Origin: Levilactobacillus namurensis DSM 19117 | Lineage (GTDB): Bacteria > Bacillota > Bacilli > Lactobacillales > Lactobacillaceae | Reading direction: 5' to 3' | Assembly: GCF_001434785.1 (NCBI RefSeq) | Contig: NZ_AZDT01000010.1 | Span: forward strand, 108,030-172,029 | DNA: 64,000 bases | Part shown: positions 7,736 to 18,331 of the stretch, piece after piece | How the letters are laid out: each line of letters begins with the position of its first letter | Position numbering within the stretch: position 1 is the first letter of the stretch | Position numbers and translations under genes: made by a program | Notes under the pieces: model-generated | The model's database searches: none | The model's input: only the letters and a program-made list of their open reading frames with translations | Told to the model about the DNA's origin: nothing

Positions 7736-9847
7736 TTACCCCGCCGTATTTTGTGCGGCACCAGACTTAGTCGCTTTGGTCGGATTATCCAACGTAGAGG
7801 TCGACTGAACCGTCTTCCAGTAAGCGGCATAGATCTGCTTAGCTAACTTCATGTTATTGTCTTCATCACTGGTACTCAAGTTTGGCATAGCCAAGGCGAC
7901 AACGACTTGTGGATCATTGGATGGCGCGTAAGACGCCAAGCTCAGCGTAACCGTTGAATGACCCTTGTAGAAGGTTTCGGCCGTCCCCGTCTTCGCCGAG
8001 ATTCCTGGTGAGATTGAGGCCAATTCCGCCCCCGTCTTGTAAGTGTTGGTCCCATGAACCACGTCATAGAGGCCTTCCTTGACCAGTTTCTTCTCGGCTT
8101 CCGTCATGTCAATGGTGTTCAGGATCTTCGGCGTTACGGTCGACTTGACCGTTCCCAACTTCCCGCTAGACGTGGTCCCACGAATCGCTTGAACCACGTG
8201 TGGCGCGATCCGCGTGCCTCCGTTAGCCACGGTTGACATGTACTGGGCCACCTGCATGGTGGTGTAAGCGTCGTAGTTCCCGAAGGCCAAGTCCAAAGCA
8301 CTCCCAATATCGGCTTTGGTACTACCACCTTGTAACCCACTGCTTTCACCAGGCAGATCGATTCCCGTCTTAACGCCTAACCCGAATTGGTTAAAGTAAC
8401 CCCGTTCAATACTGAAAGCGTCAGTACTCATGTTCAGCGCGCCCCCTGGTACATAGTTGAACTTAGCTTCCTTCATGGCCAATTGCATCATATAGGAGTT
8501 AGAGGAAACTTCCAGCGCAGTTGCCGCGTTGACGGCAATGTTCGCATTCCCACTGTGGTTGAACCAAGACGACTTCTTGACCCCACCAGTGTTGATCACC
8601 TTATCCGTCAAGGTATTGTTCTCCGGCGTTATGACTTTGTCCATCAACGCCCCTGAGACCATGGCGCCCTTCACAACGGACCCCATGACGATGTCACTAT
8701 TGATGGTCCCTAGAGCGTTGTCGGTCATCTTACCCGTCGAAGGATTACGGTCAACCCCGGCGATCCCAATGATTCCCCCAGTGTTGGGATTCATCACGAC
8801 AGCGTAGGTTCCCGTTGAATAACCACCGGCTCCGGATTCAGCTGAACGAACTAGTTTTTGTAGCTTAGTCTGGAAAGTCGAATTGATGGTCAACTGAAGG
8901 TTGTCTCCCTTTTGACCGCCATACTTCTCGACTTCCTTGGTAATCTTGTTATTCCCAGCGACTTCCACTTGCTTCTGTGCTTTGGTCCCACGCAAGACGG
9001 ACTCGTACTCTTGTTCCAAGTAGGATTGACCCACACTATCGTTTCGGGAGTAACCTTGAGCCAGCAATTCGTTGATCTGGTCACTAGGCAACCCGGTCTT
9101 TTCCGACGAAACCGTCCCAATGATTGACTTGATTGATTCACCGTTCGGGTAGCTCCGGGACCAACTGGTGCTGACCTTGATCCCCGGCATTTCGGAAAGG
9201 TGTTCACCAATCTCGGCAATTTCCGTACTCGACACGTCCGAATCCTTGATGTACGTGGTCGACAAGGCGTATGCCCCGCTCATCTTAGCGAAAATTTCAG
9301 CTGCGTTCTTCTGCGTCGCGGTCAGCTTAAAGCCATCGTCATTTTCCAAGTACGTCATGGCTTTGTTATAGCGTTCCGTTTCCGAATACTGACTGATTTT
9401 CGGAATCCGCTTTTCCACCGCTGCCAACCGCTTAGTATCGGCCAAGTAGTAGTCGATCGATTGACGTGGAGTCAACGTATCCGTTGGAACCGTCAAATAC
9501 TTGCCTAACTTATTGGCGATACTGTACATGTCCGTCGACAGAACGTTCACGCCCTTAGTATAGGCAATCGCTTGGTGCGCTCGGTTCCCCACCAGAACCT
9601 TCCCGTTGGAATCATAGATCATCCCCCGCTGAACATTGGTCGTTTCAATGGTGGTATCGGTCTGGTTCACCTGGGCCTTGAATTGCGCACCGTACATTAC
9701 TTGCAAGTAAGCCAATTGTCCAATCAGCGCTGCAAATAACAGGGCAACAATAATGAAAAGAAAGTTTAACCGAAACGGGATCGACGATTTTTGAGGACCG
9801 CTCGACCGCGAGTTTCGGTTACTCATACGATTATAGAAATTCTTCAC
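7736..9847 (-). CDS. Class B penicillin-binding protein (PBP2B/PenA-like transpeptidase)
   Basis: Cross-links peptidoglycan, probably at the division site. The 703-residue protein has a short basic cytoplasmic tail, one transmembrane helix (about residues 25-47), a PBP dimerisation/pedestal domain and the transpeptidase domain. The catalytic SVVK is near residue 386, SSN near 450 and KTGTAE near 618; all three motifs are intact. The start is GTG 9847 behind AAGGAG; ATG 9826 is possible. No PASTA repeats follow the domain. It lies beside rpmG, an arrangement common in lactobacilli. Confidence 0.93.
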   Translation of the reverse strand: MKNFYNRMSNRNSRSSGPQKSSIPFRLNFLFIIVALLFAALIGQLAYLQVMYGAQFKAQVNQTDTTIETTNVQRGMIYDSNGKVLVGNRAHQAIAYTKGVNVLSTDMYSIANKLGKYLTVPTDTLTPRQSIDYYLADTKRLAAVEKRIPKISQYSETERYNKAMTYLENDDGFKLTATQKNAAEIFAKMSGAYALSTTYIKDSDVSSTEIAEIGEHLSEMPGIKVSTSWSRSYPNGESIKSIIGTVSSEKTGLPSDQINELLAQGYSRNDSVGQSYLEQEYESVLRGTKAQKQVEVAGNNKITKEVEKYGGQKGDNLQLTINSTFQTKLQKLVRSAESGAGGYSTGTYAVVMNPNTGGIIGIAGVDRNPSTGKMTDNALGTINSDIVMGSVVKGAMVSGALMDKVITPENNTLTDKVINTGGVKKSSWFNHSGNANIAVNAATALEVSSNSYMMQLAMKEAKFNYVPGGALNMSTDAFSIERGYFNQFGLGVKTGIDLPGESSGLQGGSTKADIGSALDLAFGNYDAYTTMQVAQYMSTVANGGTRIAPHVVQAIRGTTSSGKLGTVKSTVTPKILNTIDMTEAEKKLVKEGLYDVVHGTNTYKTGAELASISPGISAKTGTAETFYKGHSTVTLSLASYAPSNDPQVVVALAMPNLSTSDEDNNMKLAKQIYAAYWKTVQSTSTLDNPTKATKSGAAQNTAG

Positions 9848-10015
9848 AACAGCTCTGCTCCTTACTGTACTGCTACTATTTTACCAAACTTCGCCTCACT
9901 CCACTATCCCGCTATCGAAATTTAATGATTCTATGCTATTCTAGGTAGTTGAAAGCAAAAAGTACAGGTTCCCCAAGAACCTTTTATAATTTCTAAAGAT
10001 TGAGGTGGCTTTCTT

Positions 10016-12682
10016 TTGCAAGCAAAGCAACGGCGTAAAACGCTGACGCAACGTCAATGGACGCTTCTCGGGGCATTCCTGACGCCTTTAATAATCATGA
10101 CGGCGTATTTTGCCTACCGTCACATGGCTCCCTTCGGTACCAGTAGTTTACTGACCGTCGACTTAGGTCAGCAGTATATCGACTTTTTCGCCTACTTACG
10201 GCGCACGATTCTGCACGATCCCAGTGCCATTTTTTACTCCTTCAGTAACGGCCTAGGGGGCGAAATGGTCGGTAACTGGGCTTACTACCTCCTAAGTCCG
10301 CTGAATTGGTTGCTCTTCTTCTTTCCCGGAACGTCACTTTCTAGCGGTATTTTTCTGCTAACCGTTCTAAAATACGGCCTTGCGGGACTAAGCTTCGCCT
10401 GGCTTCTCCTGAAGCTCACGCCGCAACGCGGTTTCGTGGCCATCACCTTATCAACGGCCTATGCCATGATGGGATGGACCATCGCCAATCAACTGAACAT
10501 CATGTGGTTAGATGCCCTGTTCTTCCTACCCCTGATTTTCTACGGCCTCTACCGCCTAGTCGTGACCAATCACTGGCGCGCCTATTTAATCTGGCTGACG
10601 CTGATGCTAATCGTCAATTACTACATGGCTTACATGATTTGCCTATTCATGATTTTAGCGTTCATTTGGATTGCCGTAACGCACTTTACCTCCTGGCGAA
10701 AGTTGGCCTTACAAGCTGGCCGTTTCGCGCTGGGCTCGTTGACTAGCGGGCTCCTGGCCGCAGTAGTCTTACTGCCAACTTGGTGGTCCTTGACCCAGAG
10801 TAAGGCTCAGTACACGGTGACGTCGTTCAAGTGGAAGTTTGAGTTTTTCCCACCCAAAATGCTGGCTAAATTCTTCATGGGCACGTTTAACTTCGACCAG
10901 ATGCCGAGTGGAACGGCCAACCTCTTTGTTGGGGCAATCGCCGTTTTAGGGGCACTCTTCTTCCTGGTCGATCGCCGACAGACCTTACGCAGTCGCCTCA
11001 CCGCCGGAATCATCACGCTCTTTTTGGCAGCGTCATTATGTGTGCAGCCTTTAGATCTGCTCTGGCACGCGGGCCAATTTCCCGTCTGGTACCCTTACCG
11101 GTTCTCCTTCATTGTCGGGTTCTGGCTGATCTGGTTAGCCGCCCAGACCTTGACGGCTGATTTTCAACCCGGTCCGCTTGCAATCGCCCTAGTCACGGTA
11201 GTCGTTGCCGGCGGTTGCTTCTACGTGGGGGAAAACCTCAAGAAGTTTTCCTTCCTCCACAGTAACGCCTTCTGGTTAGGCGCACTCTTTGTGGTCTTAG
11301 CCTTGCTGATCTACGCATTGCCGATTCGTAAGCACTGGCTCTATCCCCTGATGTTATTCGTGGTCGGAGTCACTGAAGTCACCGCTAATGCTTTCTTGTC
11401 TCTGAATAATATCAGCTACGTCTCCCAATCGGAGTACGCCAACTACACCAACGAATTGCAACGCTTAGTAGATAAGACCCAGGCCCACGATCAAAGCTTT
11501 TATCGGATTGGAAAGACCTTCCTGCGAACTAAGGGGGACGCTTTCCAAACCGGCTTTAACGGTGGCTCCGTCTTCTCCTCGGCACTGCCTAAAGCCACGC
11601 CGACGTTCATGGGACACATTGGGAGTCCTGATGGTGACGGGTTCGTGGAATACAGTAACGGGACCTTAGTCACCGACTCCCTGCTGAATATGAAGTACTA
11701 CTTCCAGCAAAAGCAATTATCGGGGGCGTTGGCTGGGTCCAACATGCTTCCCGCCAGCACCAACAAGGCCGACTTAGCGGCCTACCGACCAATTCGTCAG
11801 GACCACTGGGCAACGACCTATCAGAATCCTTACGCGCTACCGATTGGCTACGCAGCCAGTGATCAGATCCTAACGTTAAAGAATGGGACCGCCGACCCAG
11901 CACAATACCAAGCTAATTGGGTCGCGGCCCTGACCGGTAATGCTCAGGATAAACACCTGTATCAAGTAGAAAACTTCAACCAGGTCACGTTCCAAAACAT
12001 CAATCAGCAGACTAAAATCACCGGCGCCATTCTGCAAAAGAAGAACCTGGTGAAGCCGGCCAGTATCACGTTGACCATCAAGCCCGACACTAACGATGCT
12101 TACTACCTGACCTTTGGTTCAACGGTCAATCCCGACAACGCCACCTTCATTCTAAATGGTCAGCCACTGAATCAATACAAGACTTACCGCAATACCATTC
12201 TGGTAAGTGTCGCCGACCACGCGAAGGGCAAGACCCTCAAGTTGACCATTCAGCTCAAGAAGAGCTCGCTGTGGCTCGAAAACTTCACGCTTTACCGGCT
12301 ACAGACGGCGCAATTCAAACAAGCGACCACACAGCTGCAACAGCACCCTTGGCAGCTAACTCAACATAGTCAGCGGTCCTTTGACGGTACCGTGACCGCC
12401 ACCACGGCTCACCAAGTGCTCAACACGTCGATTCCCTACGCTGCCGGGTGGCATGCCACGGTTAATGGCCACTCCGCTAAGGTTTACAAGACCTTGGGGA
12501 TGTTCAACGCCGTCAAGTTACGCAAAGGAACCAACCACGTCAAGCTCAGTTACTGGCCCCCAATGTTGAACCTGGGGCTCTTGATCAGTACGCTGACCTT
12601 GTTAGTGGTCAGTCTGATTTGGTGGGGACAACATCGTCGTCACCGGCCACGTCCCGCTAACGACCATCACCGTCGCCACTAA
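10016..12682 (+). CDS. yfhO: YfhO family multispanning membrane protein (GT-C-like)
   Basis: An 888-residue protein with TTG start (10016) behind GAGGTGG. It has about a dozen transmembrane helices over residues 18-450, a loop with acidic residues (VDLGQQYIDFFAYLRR) after the first helix as in GT-C glycosyltransferases, a long extracellular domain (about 450-850), and a final helix followed by a His/Arg-rich tail. B. subtilis YfhO works with CsbB in adding sugar to lipoteichoic acid; a comparable cell-wall glycosylation role is inferred here. It stands alone on the plus strand and has its own terminator. Confidence 0.9.
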   Translation: MQAKQRRKTLTQRQWTLLGAFLTPLIIMTAYFAYRHMAPFGTSSLLTVDLGQQYIDFFAYLRRTILHDPSAIFYSFSNGLGGEMVGNWAYYLLSPLNWLLFFFPGTSLSSGIFLLTVLKYGLAGLSFAWLLLKLTPQRGFVAITLSTAYAMMGWTIANQLNIMWLDALFFLPLIFYGLYRLVVTNHWRAYLIWLTLMLIVNYYMAYMICLFMILAFIWIAVTHFTSWRKLALQAGRFALGSLTSGLLAAVVLLPTWWSLTQSKAQYTVTSFKWKFEFFPPKMLAKFFMGTFNFDQMPSGTANLFVGAIAVLGALFFLVDRRQTLRSRLTAGIITLFLAASLCVQPLDLLWHAGQFPVWYPYRFSFIVGFWLIWLAAQTLTADFQPGPLAIALVTVVVAGGCFYVGENLKKFSFLHSNAFWLGALFVVLALLIYALPIRKHWLYPLMLFVVGVTEVTANAFLSLNNISYVSQSEYANYTNELQRLVDKTQAHDQSFYRIGKTFLRTKGDAFQTGFNGGSVFSSALPKATPTFMGHIGSPDGDGFVEYSNGTLVTDSLLNMKYYFQQKQLSGALAGSNMLPASTNKADLAAYRPIRQDHWATTYQNPYALPIGYAASDQILTLKNGTADPAQYQANWVAALTGNAQDKHLYQVENFNQVTFQNINQQTKITGAILQKKNLVKPASITLTIKPDTNDAYYLTFGSTVNPDNATFILNGQPLNQYKTYRNTILVSVADHAKGKTLKLTIQLKKSSLWLENFTLYRLQTAQFKQATTQLQQHPWQLTQHSQRSFDGTVTATTAHQVLNTSIPYAAGWHATVNGHSAKVYKTLGMFNAVKLRKGTNHVKLSYWPPMLNLGLLISTLTLLVVSLIWWGQHRRHRPRPANDHHRRH

Positions 12683-12696
12683 TCTACCAGTTATTT

Positions 12697-12735
12697 AAAA
12701 AGAGACTCTCCAGCCAACGCCGGAGGGTCTCTTTT
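12697..12735 (+). terminator. Terminator after yfhO
   Basis: AAAGAGACTCTCC and GGAGGGTCTCTTTT pair around a nine-base loop, with a T run on the plus strand. Confidence 0.88.
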
Positions 12736-12776
12736 CAACGTCTCAGCAATACTCAACGTTTTCTAGGGAAAAGTTT

Positions 12777-12814
12777 GGGGCATAGGAGCTCCCCAGCGGG
12801 AACAGCTATGCCTC
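12777..12814. repeat. Intergenic inverted repeat
   Basis: The arms GGCATAG (12779-12785) and CTATGCC (12806-12812) are perfect and extend by G-T pairs. A T run appears only about 20 bases later, so it is a poor terminator. It lies between yfhO and the IscA-like gene; no second copy was found in this window. Confidence 0.45.
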
Positions 12815-12887
12815 TAAGCTTGGTATTTTTAACTGTGATGTCATACGTTGCTGTGAAAACGGGTCTCACAAGTACTCTAATGCTGGT

Positions 12888-13190
12888 CTATAATTCGCCA
12901 TTCTCGGTATAAATATAGGTTGGGCCATCGGTCTTAGGGTCATACTCAATGGTCAAATCGTACCCGACAAAGAACCATTCGTCCCCTTCCGTGATGTAGT
13001 AGGTGACGTCATCCTTGGTCATGGTCACAACCGGATCGCGCGGATGGTCGTCTGGCGTCATCCCCAACGAAAAACCTTGGTGAACTGGCGTCTTCCCGTA
13101 AACTTTACCGAAGAAGCGGATCCCACGACCCGTCATGCCCATATCCTCGCGGAACCACTGACTTGCTCTATCCGTTACCGTAATTTTCAT
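12888..13190 (-). CDS. HesB/IscA-like (YneR-type) protein without cysteines
   Basis: A 100-residue protein of the HesB/IscA fold family, beginning MKITVTDRASQWFREDMG and containing GRGIRFFGKVYG and the HQGFSLGM region. A-type iron-sulfur carriers bind clusters through three Cys; none is present, so a cluster-carrier role is unlikely. Such Cys-less members are common in lactobacilli, with unknown function. Starts at ATG 13190. It is monocistronic on the minus strand, about 200 bases from yfhO. Confidence 0.85.
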   Translation of the reverse strand: MKITVTDRASQWFREDMGMTGRGIRFFGKVYGKTPVHQGFSLGMTPDDHPRDPVVTMTKDDVTYYITEGDEWFFVGYDLTIEYDPKTDGPTYIYTENGEL

Positions 13191-13319
13191 TTTACCAGAA
13201 CTCCTCTTAACCAGACTATGAATCCGTTTTCAACTACCTTTATAACATGAACGCCCCGTTAATGGCAAGTAGAATCCCTAATTATATTGTTCACAATTAG
13301 ATTGGGGACCCGCGCTACT

Positions 13320-13352
13320 AAAAAACCGGACCACCATTCAGGCGTCCGGTTA
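13320..13352 (-). terminator. Terminator after greA
   Basis: On the minus strand AACCGGAC and GTCCGGTT close a 13-base loop and are followed by a T run. Confidence 0.85.
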
Positions 13353-13370
13353 AATAGTATTCTGTTAACT

Positions 13371-13844
13371 TTAGTCGACCGCCAAAACCTTGACCGTCAT
13401 ATCGCCACCTGGCGTGGGGAACGTCACGTTCTCACCGACCCGGTGTCCTAACAGCCCCTTAGCAATCGGGGAATCGTTAGAGATTTTTCCCGCCATCGGA
13501 TCCGCTTCAGCCGCACCGACGATGGTGTATTCTTCGGGATCATCGTCACCTTCTTGGAAAGTGACCTTCTTCCCGACACTGATTTCGTCCTTATCGGTTC
13601 CCTCGTTATCAATAATTTGCGCGTATTGAATCATCCGTTCAACCGTGCTGATCCGAGTTTCCAACATACTTTGTTCATCCTTAGCTGATTCGTATTCAGA
13701 ATTTTCTGAAAGGTCACCGTAAGACCGTGCAATCTTGATGCGTTCAATCACCTTAGGCCGTTGAACCGTCTTCAAGTCTTCCAATTCAGCCTGAAGCTTT
13801 TCCTTACCTTCTTCAGTCATTGGATACATTTTATCTTCTGCCAC
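13371..13844 (-). CDS. greA: Transcription elongation factor GreA
   Basis: Rescues backtracked RNA polymerase by stimulating cleavage of the nascent RNA. The 157-residue protein has the N-terminal coiled coil ([20 protein letters not shown] then [13 protein letters not shown] with the acidic tip DLSENSEY) and a C-terminal FKBP-like domain ([15 protein letters not shown] segment). I chose GTG 13844 (read [13 protein letters not shown]) because AAGGGG is 8 bases upstream; a GTG three codons earlier would overlap it. Last gene of mltG-udk-greA. Confidence 0.96.
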   Translation of the reverse strand: MAEDKMYPMTEEGKEKLQAELEDLKTVQRPKVIERIKIARSYGDLSENSEYESAKDEQSMLETRISTVERMIQYAQIIDNEGTDKDEISVGKKVTFQEGDDDPEEYTIVGAAEADPMAGKISNDSPIAKGLLGHRVGENVTFPTPGGDMTVKVLAVD

Positions 13845-13940
13845 AATGGCCACCCCTTTTTCTCTATTATTTTTACTGAGTCGATATTCTCACGACCCGC
13901 CCGTGAGACGGACTAGGCCGATACAGCTAACCCCATCATC

Positions 13941-14612
13941 TTAAATGGTCGTGTCAGGATTGTCAAAAACTTCTTTATTCCCGTGCGCCTCTAAGATGGC
14001 CCGAATCTTCGTGACCAATAAGTCAATGGCCACTTGGTTCTCACCGCCTTCTGGCACGATAATGTCAGCATAACGCTTCGTGGGTTCCACAAATTGATGG
14101 TACATCGGCTTCACCGTCTTCAGGTACTGGCTGATAACGGATTCCAGCGAACGGTCCCGTTCGTTCATATCCCGTTGAATCCGACGGATAATCCGAATAT
14201 CATCATCCGTATCAACGAAGACCTTAATATCCATTAAGTCCCGTAACCGTTCATCATCTAGAATCAAAATTCCTTCCAAAATGATCACGTCACGTGGTTC
14301 TTGGTGGATCGTTTCATCACTCCGCGTAAACAAGTTGTAGTCATAGACCGGCTTTTCAATGGGCTCATACCGTAAGAGTTGCTTTAGCTGGTCAACCAGC
14401 AGGTCCGTGTCAAACGTCAAAGGATGGTCGTAGTTGACCGCTTTCCGTTGTTCCATGGTCATTTCTGCTTGGTCCTTGTAGTAGGAATCCTGTTGCAAGA
14501 TCATAATGGAATGACCCACTAATTGATTAAAAATCGCCCGACTAACGGTCGTCTTCCCACTTCCGGAACCCCCGGTAACTCCAATGATGATTGGTCGCTT
14601 CTTATCTGCCAA
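13941..14612 (-). CDS. udk: Uridine kinase
   Basis: Phosphorylates uridine and cytidine to UMP and CMP in pyrimidine salvage. The 223-residue length is typical. Walker A is [15 protein letters not shown] (about residues 14-28), followed by QQDSYYKDQ and the nucleoside-site segment [13 protein letters not shown]. The lid region [18 protein letters not shown] is also present. It lies between mltG and greA, 16 bases after mltG, as in many lactobacilli. Confidence 0.96.
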   Translation of the reverse strand: MADKKRPIIIGVTGGSGSGKTTVSRAIFNQLVGHSIMILQQDSYYKDQAEMTMEQRKAVNYDHPLTFDTDLLVDQLKQLLRYEPIEKPVYDYNLFTRSDETIHQEPRDVIILEGILILDDERLRDLMDIKVFVDTDDDIRIIRRIQRDMNERDRSLESVISQYLKTVKPMYHQFVEPTKRYADIIVPEGGENQVAIDLLVTKIRAILEAHGNKEVFDNPDTTI

Positions 14613-14628
14613 CTTTTGTCGCCATCCT

Positions 14629-15765
14629 TTATTTATTGTCGCTAGCCAGTGAACTGGTCAACGCTTGGTGCTGATCATAGGTCTTTGAAAAGTAAACTTT
14701 ACCGGTCTTGGTGTTCGCAATAAAGTAATAGTAATCCTTATTCCGCGCACTCGGGTGCAGCACCGCCTTGATCGATGAGACACTCGGACTATCGAACGGC
14801 CCAGGGCCGAACCCGGTATGAACGTAAAGGTTATACGGTGATTTTACCTTGAGGTCCTTATAAGTCAATGACTTTTTGGTGGTCTTCAACGCATACTGAA
14901 CCGCAATATCCGATTGTAAGGCCATATTCGCATCGATTCGGTTCAAGAAGACGCCGGCAATCTTGTCCCGGTCCTTCTGTGTAACCCCTTCGCGTTCAAC
15001 CAGGGAAGCTAACGTCAACGTCTCTTGAACCGTTAACTTCTGCTTCTTGATGGTCTGGTAATGACTTTGTAGGTTCTGGTCCATCTTGGCCACCATCTCA
15101 GTGATCAACTGCTTCAAGGTCATCTTTTTCCCTGCTTGATACGTGGCCGGAGCTAAGTAACCTTCTAAGCGGTACCGGACGTTCTTGGCCTGCTTCGCTG
15201 AACTTAACAAGCGGGGATATTTCGCCGCTAATTGGTTGAAGAAGCTCGGACTCTTCATCAAGCTCAGAAATTCTTTTTTGGTGAAGTCCGTTTGGATCGG
15301 AATCTCCGCGGCTAATTGATCGACCGTTTCGCCTTCTCGAACCAGCACCTTACCGGCCGTACTCTGGATAGGTTCCGCCGAACCACCCATTTGCAGACGT
15401 TTGGCGATCGTGTTCAGAGTCATCGACGGTTTCAACTGGTAGTAGCCCGCCCGAAAGTTCGTGAACTTATGGGACTTCACATAGTAGTTGAAGACCATCC
15501 CACTCTTGACCACTTTTTTATCCTGCAGAATCTGCCCAATTTTGTTTGACGTCGCGCCCATCGGCACGTTCACCTGAACCACATTATCGTTACTGGCATC
15601 CAGCGGCTTCAGCGCCGACTGAAAGTAATGATACCCAATAATGCCGATTGCTACCGCCAGGATGACCAATAAGCTGGCCACCCCAATCATGATTCGCCGT
15701 CCGAAAGAGGTTCGCTTGGGCCCTCGAACCTGTCGTGACGGCGTGGGATCTGTGCCATTATCCAA
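14629..15765 (-). CDS. mltG: Endolytic murein transglycosylase MltG (YceG family)
   Basis: Cuts nascent glycan strands and so sets their length. The 378-residue protein has a basic cytoplasmic N-terminus, one transmembrane helix (about residues 25-47), a LysM-like region and the YceG catalytic domain. The catalytic Glu sits in LASLVEREG, followed by [10 protein letters not shown] and [13 protein letters not shown]. The start is TTG 15765 behind GGAGG at 7 bases. First gene of the mltG-udk-greA group, after a TATAAT-bearing upstream region near 15798-15803. Confidence 0.94.
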   Translation of the reverse strand: MDNGTDPTPSRQVRGPKRTSFGRRIMIGVASLLVILAVAIGIIGYHYFQSALKPLDASNDNVVQVNVPMGATSNKIGQILQDKKVVKSGMVFNYYVKSHKFTNFRAGYYQLKPSMTLNTIAKRLQMGGSAEPIQSTAGKVLVREGETVDQLAAEIPIQTDFTKKEFLSLMKSPSFFNQLAAKYPRLLSSAKQAKNVRYRLEGYLAPATYQAGKKMTLKQLITEMVAKMDQNLQSHYQTIKKQKLTVQETLTLASLVEREGVTQKDRDKIAGVFLNRIDANMALQSDIAVQYALKTTKKSLTYKDLKVKSPYNLYVHTGFGPGPFDSPSVSSIKAVLHPSARNKDYYYFIANTKTGKVYFSKTYDQHQALTSSLASDNK

Positions 15766-15872
15766 CTTGTTTCCTCCGTTCTATGCCATAGTCCCCTATA
15801 TTATACAGAACTTCAGGGGCTACGAAAACCAGCAAGTACCACTTTGATAAAAATGTAATGTTTACCTTCAAC

Positions 15873-15905
15873 AAAAAGCGCGAACGACTTGGTCGTCCAC
15901 GCTCC
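15873..15905 (-). terminator. Terminator after pheT
   Basis: On the minus strand AGCGTGGACGAC and GTCGTTCGCGCT pair around CAA with one mismatch, followed by five T residues. Confidence 0.82.
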
Positions 15906-15913
15906 GTACTTGT

Positions 15914-18322
15914 TTAACGAATCTCCGCGCCCAGTTCATCTTCCAAACGCTTCGTAACCTTCGCAAAGGCCTGGTTAACGGCATCATCCACTAAGGTGGC
16001 GTGCTTGTCTTGATAGGTCAGCGTGTAGGCCAAGGACTTCTTGCCCTTAGGCACCTTAACCCCAGCATAAACGTCGAATAGCTTGACGGACTGCAAGTAA
16101 GCGCCGCCCCGCTTCTCAATCAAGTTGACGACCTGTTCGTTGGTCACCTCATCGTCTACCAACATCGCAATATCACGCGTAATTGCAGGATACCGCGAGA
16201 TCACGTCGTATTGGTTCTCCTGCTTAGGCATCTCAATAATCGCCTGCAGGTTCAATTCAAAGACGTAGGTCGTCCCGATCTTGAACTGCTTAGCAATCGT
16301 GGGGTGAATCTCACCAAGGTACCCGATGCGGTGTCCGTGAACCAAGATATCCGCGGTCCGTCCAGGGTGCATCTCCGGCATCTCCTGGTTCGGAACATAC
16401 GTGACCTCACCATTGACCGCCATGTCTTGCAGGTAAGCTGCAACGATTCCCTTGACTTGGTAGAAATCAACTGCTTGAGCAGGTTGGTTCCAAGCCTGGG
16501 GCATCAACGTTCCCGTAATGGCACCGGCAATGTGTTCTTCTTCGCTTGGCCGGTCAGTTCCGTCCTCACGGTAGAAGACCCGTCCTTGTTCATATAACGC
16601 AACATCTTTGACTTTCCGGGCGGCATTGTAGGCCAGATCGTCCAACAAGCCCGTAATCAGGTTCATTCGCAAGACCGCGTGATCCACGCTCATTGGCCAA
16701 GCCAACTTGGTCGGAACACTCTCGCGCATCATGAACATTTTAGCTTTGTCTTCCGTAGTCAATGCGTACGAGATGGCTTGGTTCAAGCCCAAGGCCTCTA
16801 AGGAGTGCCGGGTCGCCCGCATCAGCCGTTGAGCTGGCGTCAAGCGTCCCTGCGTCATCCGTCCCGTCGGCAAGGTCACTGGAATGTTGTCGTAACCGTA
16901 GATTCGCGCAATTTCTTCCAGCAGATCGGCCGGAATATGAATATCGTTGCGCCGAATTGGCACCGTGACGGTCATTTGGTCCCCGTCAACAGCCACCGTA
17001 AAGCCTAATGATTCCAGAATATGCGTGACCTGTGCCTGCTTGAGGTCCATCCCCAAGACGGCATTCACGTGCGTCAGCGTCAACGGAATCACCGCTGGAT
17101 CGGGTTGTTGGTTACTGCCCACGGCCGTCCCCGTCTGAACCGCGCCACTAGCTAATTCATCCATCAGCTGAGCAGCAGCATCTAAGGCATCCTGCACACC
17201 CGCTTGGTTGACGCCCCGTTCGAACCGCTGTGACGCGTCCGTGTGTAAGTGGTGCCGTTGTGCTGCCTTACGGATGTGATCGTGTTCGAAGACCGCTGCT
17301 TCAATGGCCACCGTGTGTGTCTGACCAGTAATGGCGGTCGATAAACCACCCATCACCCCAGCCAACGCAATGGGCGCTTGACCATCAGCAATCACGATAT
17401 CCTTAGGATCCAAATCGTGGTCATTTTCGTCTAAAGTCGTCAACTGTTCCCCAGCATTTGCTGTCCGAACATAGACGTCCTGTCCCGTAAACTTATCGTA
17501 GTCAAAGGCGTGTAGGGGTTGGCCATACTTCAACATGATGTAGTTCGTCACATCGACCACGTTGTTGATTGGCCGAATCCCCGCGTTCCATAACCGAATC
17601 TGTAACCACATTGGACTAGGGGCAATCTTCAGGTCGCGGACTAACCGCATCCGGTACTGAGGCGCTAACGCCGCATCCACGTGCAGGGTCAGTTGGTCAG
17701 CAATGGCCTCCCCAGTCTCCTTAACGGCTGGTTGGTCCAGCTTAACGGGTTGATCATAGATTGCGGCTAAGTCGCGCAACGTCCCGTTCAAGCTCAGCAT
17801 GTCGCCTCGGTTAGGCGTGACATCCAAATCAATCAGGCTGTCGTCCATTCCTAAGAGTCCGAAAACGGGTTCACCCGGTTGTGCATCGGCTGGCAATACG
17901 TAAATGCCATCAGCGTATTCCTTAGGCACAACATCCTCACTGAATCCAATTTCTTGTAAGGAGCAGATCATGCCATCGGATTCTACGCCCCGCATCTTGG
18001 AACGCTTGATCTTCACGTTGTTGGCAATCCGTGACCCCGGTAACGCAACGATCACGTTCTGACCCGCTGCGACGTTGGGTGCCCCACACACGATTTGTGA
18101 AGGTTGGTCATCCCCTACATCGACTTCACAGATGTGGAGGTGGTCAGAATCGGGGTGAGCAACCAATGAGTTCACGTGCCCCACCACGATCTTCTTTAAC
18201 CCGTCGGCGGGCCGTACCACACTGTCCACTTCAACCGACGTCCGTTCGATCTTTTCCGCCAAATCCGTTGCGGAAACATCTAAATCCAAGTATTCTTTAA
18301 TCCAATTGTAAGAAATATTCAT
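15914..18322 (-). CDS. pheT: Phenylalanyl-tRNA synthetase beta chain
   Basis: Beta subunit of the alpha2-beta2 enzyme that charges tRNA-Phe and edits Tyr. The 802-residue protein has the N-terminal OB-fold tRNA-binding domain (residues about 40-155, PDSDHLHICEVDVGDDQ), the B3/B4 editing domain, the B5 domain (about 400-480), a catalytic-like domain and the C-terminal FDX-ACB anticodon domain (SRYPAITRDIAMLVDDEVTN onward). It follows pheS by 9 bases and is under the same T-box leader. Confidence 0.97.
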   Translation of the reverse strand: MNISYNWIKEYLDLDVSATDLAEKIERTSVEVDSVVRPADGLKKIVVGHVNSLVAHPDSDHLHICEVDVGDDQPSQIVCGAPNVAAGQNVIVALPGSRIANNVKIKRSKMRGVESDGMICSLQEIGFSEDVVPKEYADGIYVLPADAQPGEPVFGLLGMDDSLIDLDVTPNRGDMLSLNGTLRDLAAIYDQPVKLDQPAVKETGEAIADQLTLHVDAALAPQYRMRLVRDLKIAPSPMWLQIRLWNAGIRPINNVVDVTNYIMLKYGQPLHAFDYDKFTGQDVYVRTANAGEQLTTLDENDHDLDPKDIVIADGQAPIALAGVMGGLSTAITGQTHTVAIEAAVFEHDHIRKAAQRHHLHTDASQRFERGVNQAGVQDALDAAAQLMDELASGAVQTGTAVGSNQQPDPAVIPLTLTHVNAVLGMDLKQAQVTHILESLGFTVAVDGDQMTVTVPIRRNDIHIPADLLEEIARIYGYDNIPVTLPTGRMTQGRLTPAQRLMRATRHSLEALGLNQAISYALTTEDKAKMFMMRESVPTKLAWPMSVDHAVLRMNLITGLLDDLAYNAARKVKDVALYEQGRVFYREDGTDRPSEEEHIAGAITGTLMPQAWNQPAQAVDFYQVKGIVAAYLQDMAVNGEVTYVPNQEMPEMHPGRTADILVHGHRIGYLGEIHPTIAKQFKIGTTYVFELNLQAIIEMPKQENQYDVISRYPAITRDIAMLVDDEVTNEQVVNLIEKRGGAYLQSVKLFDVYAGVKVPKGKKSLAYTLTYQDKHATLVDDAVNQAFAKVTKRLEDELGAEIR

Positions 18323-18331
18323 CGTTGGCGG

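Noticed and set aside
12777..12814. Terminator or second copy of a genus repeat
   Set aside because: The T run is too far from the stem, and no second copy was found in the window; kept only as an inverted repeat.
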